This document shows positions 5,529 to 7,105 of a DNA stretch of 7,105 nt, in pieces; positions within the stretch are counted from its first letter, which is position 1, and each line of letters begins with the position of its first letter. The translations under genes were made by a program, and so were the position numbers. Below the pieces are notes generated by a model, which was not told where the DNA came from, made no database searches, and saw only the letters and a list, made by a program, of their open reading frames with translations. Source of the DNA: JACMNW01 sp031402355. GTDB taxonomy: Bacteria > Pseudomonadota > Alphaproteobacteria > Rhodobacterales > Rhodobacteraceae. The DNA is taken from the NCBI GenBank assembly GCA_031402355.1, contig JANNSG010000055.1, forward strand, positions 1 through 7,105. Direction: 5' to 3'.

Positions 5529-6322
5529 TGGATATGTTGACCGAAGGACCGATCAAGACGAGGGCCGAGGGCGCGATTTTGGAGGTTACGCTAGACCGCC
5601 CCAAGGCCAATGCAATTGATCTTGTCACCAGCCGGATCATGGGGTTGACATTCCGCGCCTTTCGCGATGATGACAGTTTGCGGGTGTGCATCTTGCGGGC
5701 GGAGGGGGACAAGTTCTTCTGCCCCGGCTGGGACCTGAAAGCCGCAGCGGGCGGTGATGCTGTGGATGGCGATTACGGCGTCGGCGGCTTTGGCGGACTG
5801 CAGGAGTTGCCAAACCTGAACAAGCCAGTGATTGCGGCGGTAAATGGCATTTGCTGCGGCGGCGGGTTGGAATTGGCGCTATCTGCCGACCTGATTCTGT
5901 GTTCGGACAACGCAACGTTTGCCTTGCCGGAAATCCGGTCCGGCACAGTGGCGGATGCGGCCAGCATCAAACTGCCCAAGCGGATACCCTATCATGTGGC
6001 GATGGATTTGCTGTTGACTGGGCGTTGGTTTGACGCCGAGGAAGCGCATCGCTTGGGGATCGTGAAGGATATCTGCGCCCCCGGCGATTTGCTGGCCAAA
6101 GCCTGGGCTCTGGCGCGGCTTTTGGAATCTGGCCCGCCGCTGGTTTATGCCGCGATCAAGGAAGTGGTGCGCGAGGCCGAGAACATGCGCTTTCAAGATG
6201 CGCTGGCGCGGATCACCAAGCGGCTGCTGCCGACAGTGGACAAGCTTTATTCATCGGAGGATCAGTTGGAGGGGGCAAAGGCCTTTGCGGAAAAGCGGGA
6301 GCCGGTTTGGCGGGGGGAATAG
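5525..6322 (+). CDS. caiD: Enoyl-CoA hydratase, crotonobetainyl-CoA hydratase (CaiD-like)
   Basis: This 265-residue crotonase-family enzyme probably interconverts crotonobetainyl-CoA and L-carnitinyl-CoA. It matches the Escherichia coli CaiD sequence as I remember it (261 residues) across its whole length: LEVTLDRPKANAID near the N-terminus, the oxyanion-hole segment FFCPGWDLKAAAGGDA (65-79 region), KPVIAAVNG, GGGLELALSADLI and, at the C-terminus, EGAKAFAEKREPVWRG. The two catalytic glutamates are present as Glu116 (GGGLELAL) and Glu136 (FALPEIRSG), 20 apart as in CaiD. Start ATG 5525 overlaps the synthetase stop, with a strong ribosome site AAGGTGA at 5514-5520; a second ATG follows directly at 5528. 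It is the last gene of the operon. A general short-chain enoyl-CoA hydratase is the alternative, but context and end-to-end resemblance favour CaiD. Confidence 0.9.
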   Translation: MMDMLTEGPIKTRAEGAILEVTLDRPKANAIDLVTSRIMGLTFRAFRDDDSLRVCILRAEGDKFFCPGWDLKAAAGGDAVDGDYGVGGFGGLQELPNLNKPVIAAVNGICCGGGLELALSADLILCSDNATFALPEIRSGTVADAASIKLPKRIPYHVAMDLLLTGRWFDAEEAHRLGIVKDICAPGDLLAKAWALARLLESGPPLVYAAIKEVVREAENMRFQDALARITKRLLPTVDKLYSSEDQLEGAKAFAEKREPVWRGE

Positions 6323-6367
6323 CGCGGCGTATTCGGCGAAATTCTTCGTGTGAAATAGATGTGAGAG

Positions 6368-6393
6368 TTCCCGGGTTGGGAAAAGTGATTTTT
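6368..6393 (+). terminator. Weak candidate terminator after the operon
   Basis: TTCCC (6368-6372) pairs with GGGAA (6378-6382) around a five-base loop, and a run of five T follows at 6389-6393 after a six-base spacer. It lies 45 bases past the last operon gene, between two convergent genes, where a terminator is expected. The stem is short and the T-run is displaced, so this is only a candidate. Confidence 0.25.
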
Positions 6394-6432
6394 GACGACG
6401 TTGGGTCGGGCTAATACGCAAGGAGCGCACCC

Positions 6433-7105
6433 TTATGGACTGCCGTCTTTTTCTGACTCCAACGGCATTCCGGCGAGGCGCATGCCCTCTAGCAGGATTT
6501 CTATCCGCTGCGGATCCTTCGCATGCTGACCACGGCGTATTCGTGAAAGGCTGACTTTTGGCGAGATAATCCGAAGTGCGGCCAGATGCCGCCCGGCGTC
6601 TTCCATTCGTCCCAGATATGCGTTGCCCGCGATCAGCATCCAGTAGGTACAATCAAAGACGCTGTTTACGCCCAAGGAGCGGTATGCCCACTTGAGCGCC
6701 TCTTCATAGCGCCCCTGCGCCATACGAATGTGCGCCAGTCCGGTGAGTTGCCAATGGGCGCCGACATCGTTGGGGTTCAACCGCACAGCACGCTCAAGAT
6801 ATCCTGCGCCCTCTTCCAGATCGTCAGACATCAGATAGGAGATTCCTATGAAGGTAAGCGTGGTGACATCATTTGGATTTTCCAGAATAGCCCGCTTCTG
6901 CAGCGCCATGCCTTCCTCATACTGTCGACCGATTTCCAGTAGAAGAAACCCGCAAGTGGCCAGTATGGCCGGGTCATCAGTCCCGGTCGCGAGAGCGGAA
7001 CGCGCGTGCCCGACGCAGATTTCAACGTCGCCTTCCTTGGCCCCCTCAAGTTGTGTGGCAATCCGCGACAGGTAAGCCAGCCCCGCGGTTGCGAAGGCCA
7101 AAGCG
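6433..7105 (-). CDS. TPR-repeat protein, C-terminal part (5' end outside the window)
   Basis: At least 223 residues are visible on the minus strand, open at the right edge. The first visible possible start (TTG at 7101) reads as an internal leucine within an alanine-rich helix. There are about four tetratricopeptide repeats: in the visible protein roughly 44-77 (ending ENPN), 78-111 (LEEGAGYLERAVRLNPN), 112-147 (RYEEALKWAYRSLG) and 148-181 (GRMEDAGRHLAAL). The tail (SLSRIRRGQHAKDPQRIEI, then LLEGMRLAGMPLE) closely resembles the ending of TPR-bearing class III adenylate cyclases and CadC-like wHTH regulators of alphaproteobacteria, whose last line reads GLRxAGLPE. The N-terminal effector domain would lie beyond the window, so cyclase versus regulator cannot be decided. 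It is convergent to the carnitine operon and not part of it. Its codon use seems less GC-biased than that of the operon genes. Confidence 0.8.
   Translation of the reverse strand, partial: ALAFATAGLAYLSRIATQLEGAKEGDVEICVGHARSALATGTDDPAILATCGFLLLEIGRQYEEGMALQKRAILENPNDVTTLTFIGISYLMSDDLEEGAGYLERAVRLNPNDVGAHWQLTGLAHIRMAQGRYEEALKWAYRSLGVNSVFDCTYWMLIAGNAYLGRMEDAGRHLAALRIISPKVSLSRIRRGQHAKDPQRIEILLEGMRLAGMPLESEKDGSP

Noticed and set aside
6392..6417. TTGACG followed by TAATAC as a sigma-70-like promoter
   Set aside because: The spacer is only 14 bases, too short for a normal promoter, and no convincing gene lies downstream on the plus strand.
6420..6551. AAGGAG with ATG at 6435 opening a 38-codon plus-strand frame
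   Set aside because: The ribosome site is good, but the frame is antisense to the end of the TPR gene, short, and shows no recognisable feature.

Overview
The window looks like chromosomal DNA of an alphaproteobacterium, most likely a Rhodobacterales (Roseobacter-group) bacterium. Three things point there: the GC-rich, GCG/GGC-heavy coding style; the match of the genes to alphaproteobacterial carnitine catabolism; and short intergenic elements of a type I recall as common in Rhodobacteraceae genomes. No taxonomic search was possible.

Positions 1-6322 carry a tightly packed plus-strand catabolic operon for trimethylammonium compounds (L-carnitine, and probably crotonobetaine and gamma-butyrobetaine). 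In order it holds: (a) a possible last few codons of an upstream gene at the very edge; (b) an HD-domain protein whose His/Asp pattern fits a dinuclear metal site; (c) L-carnitine dehydrogenase fused to a hotdog thioesterase domain; (d) an acyl-CoA dehydrogenase; (e) a 248-base gap holding inverted copies of a repeat, hairpins and a possible 63-residue ORF; (f) a CoA synthetase of the NDP-forming (ATP-grasp) type; (g) a CaiD-like enoyl-CoA hydratase. Gene pairs b/c and f/g overlap by ATGA, c and d are 3 bases apart, and the small ORF in the gap also ends in an ATGA overlap with the synthetase.

Inferred pathway: the synthetase makes the CoA thioester of gamma-butyrobetaine, crotonobetaine or carnitine. 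The acyl-CoA dehydrogenase introduces the double bond to give crotonobetainyl-CoA, and the CaiD-like protein hydrates it to carnitinyl-CoA. Free L-carnitine is oxidised to 3-dehydrocarnitine by the dehydrogenase domain. A dehydrocarnitine cleavage enzyme (BKACE family) would then give betainyl-CoA, which the fused thioesterase would hydrolyse to glycine betaine. The cleavage enzyme, transporter and regulator are not in the window. The role of the HD protein is the main open question.

Positions 6323-6432 are a short convergent intergenic space with a weak terminator candidate. From 6433 to the right edge, the minus strand carries the C-terminal part of a TPR-repeat protein, similar in style to the C-termini of TPR-bearing adenylate cyclases or wHTH regulators. 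It looks unrelated to the operon. I saw no tRNA, rRNA, CRISPR array or transposase.
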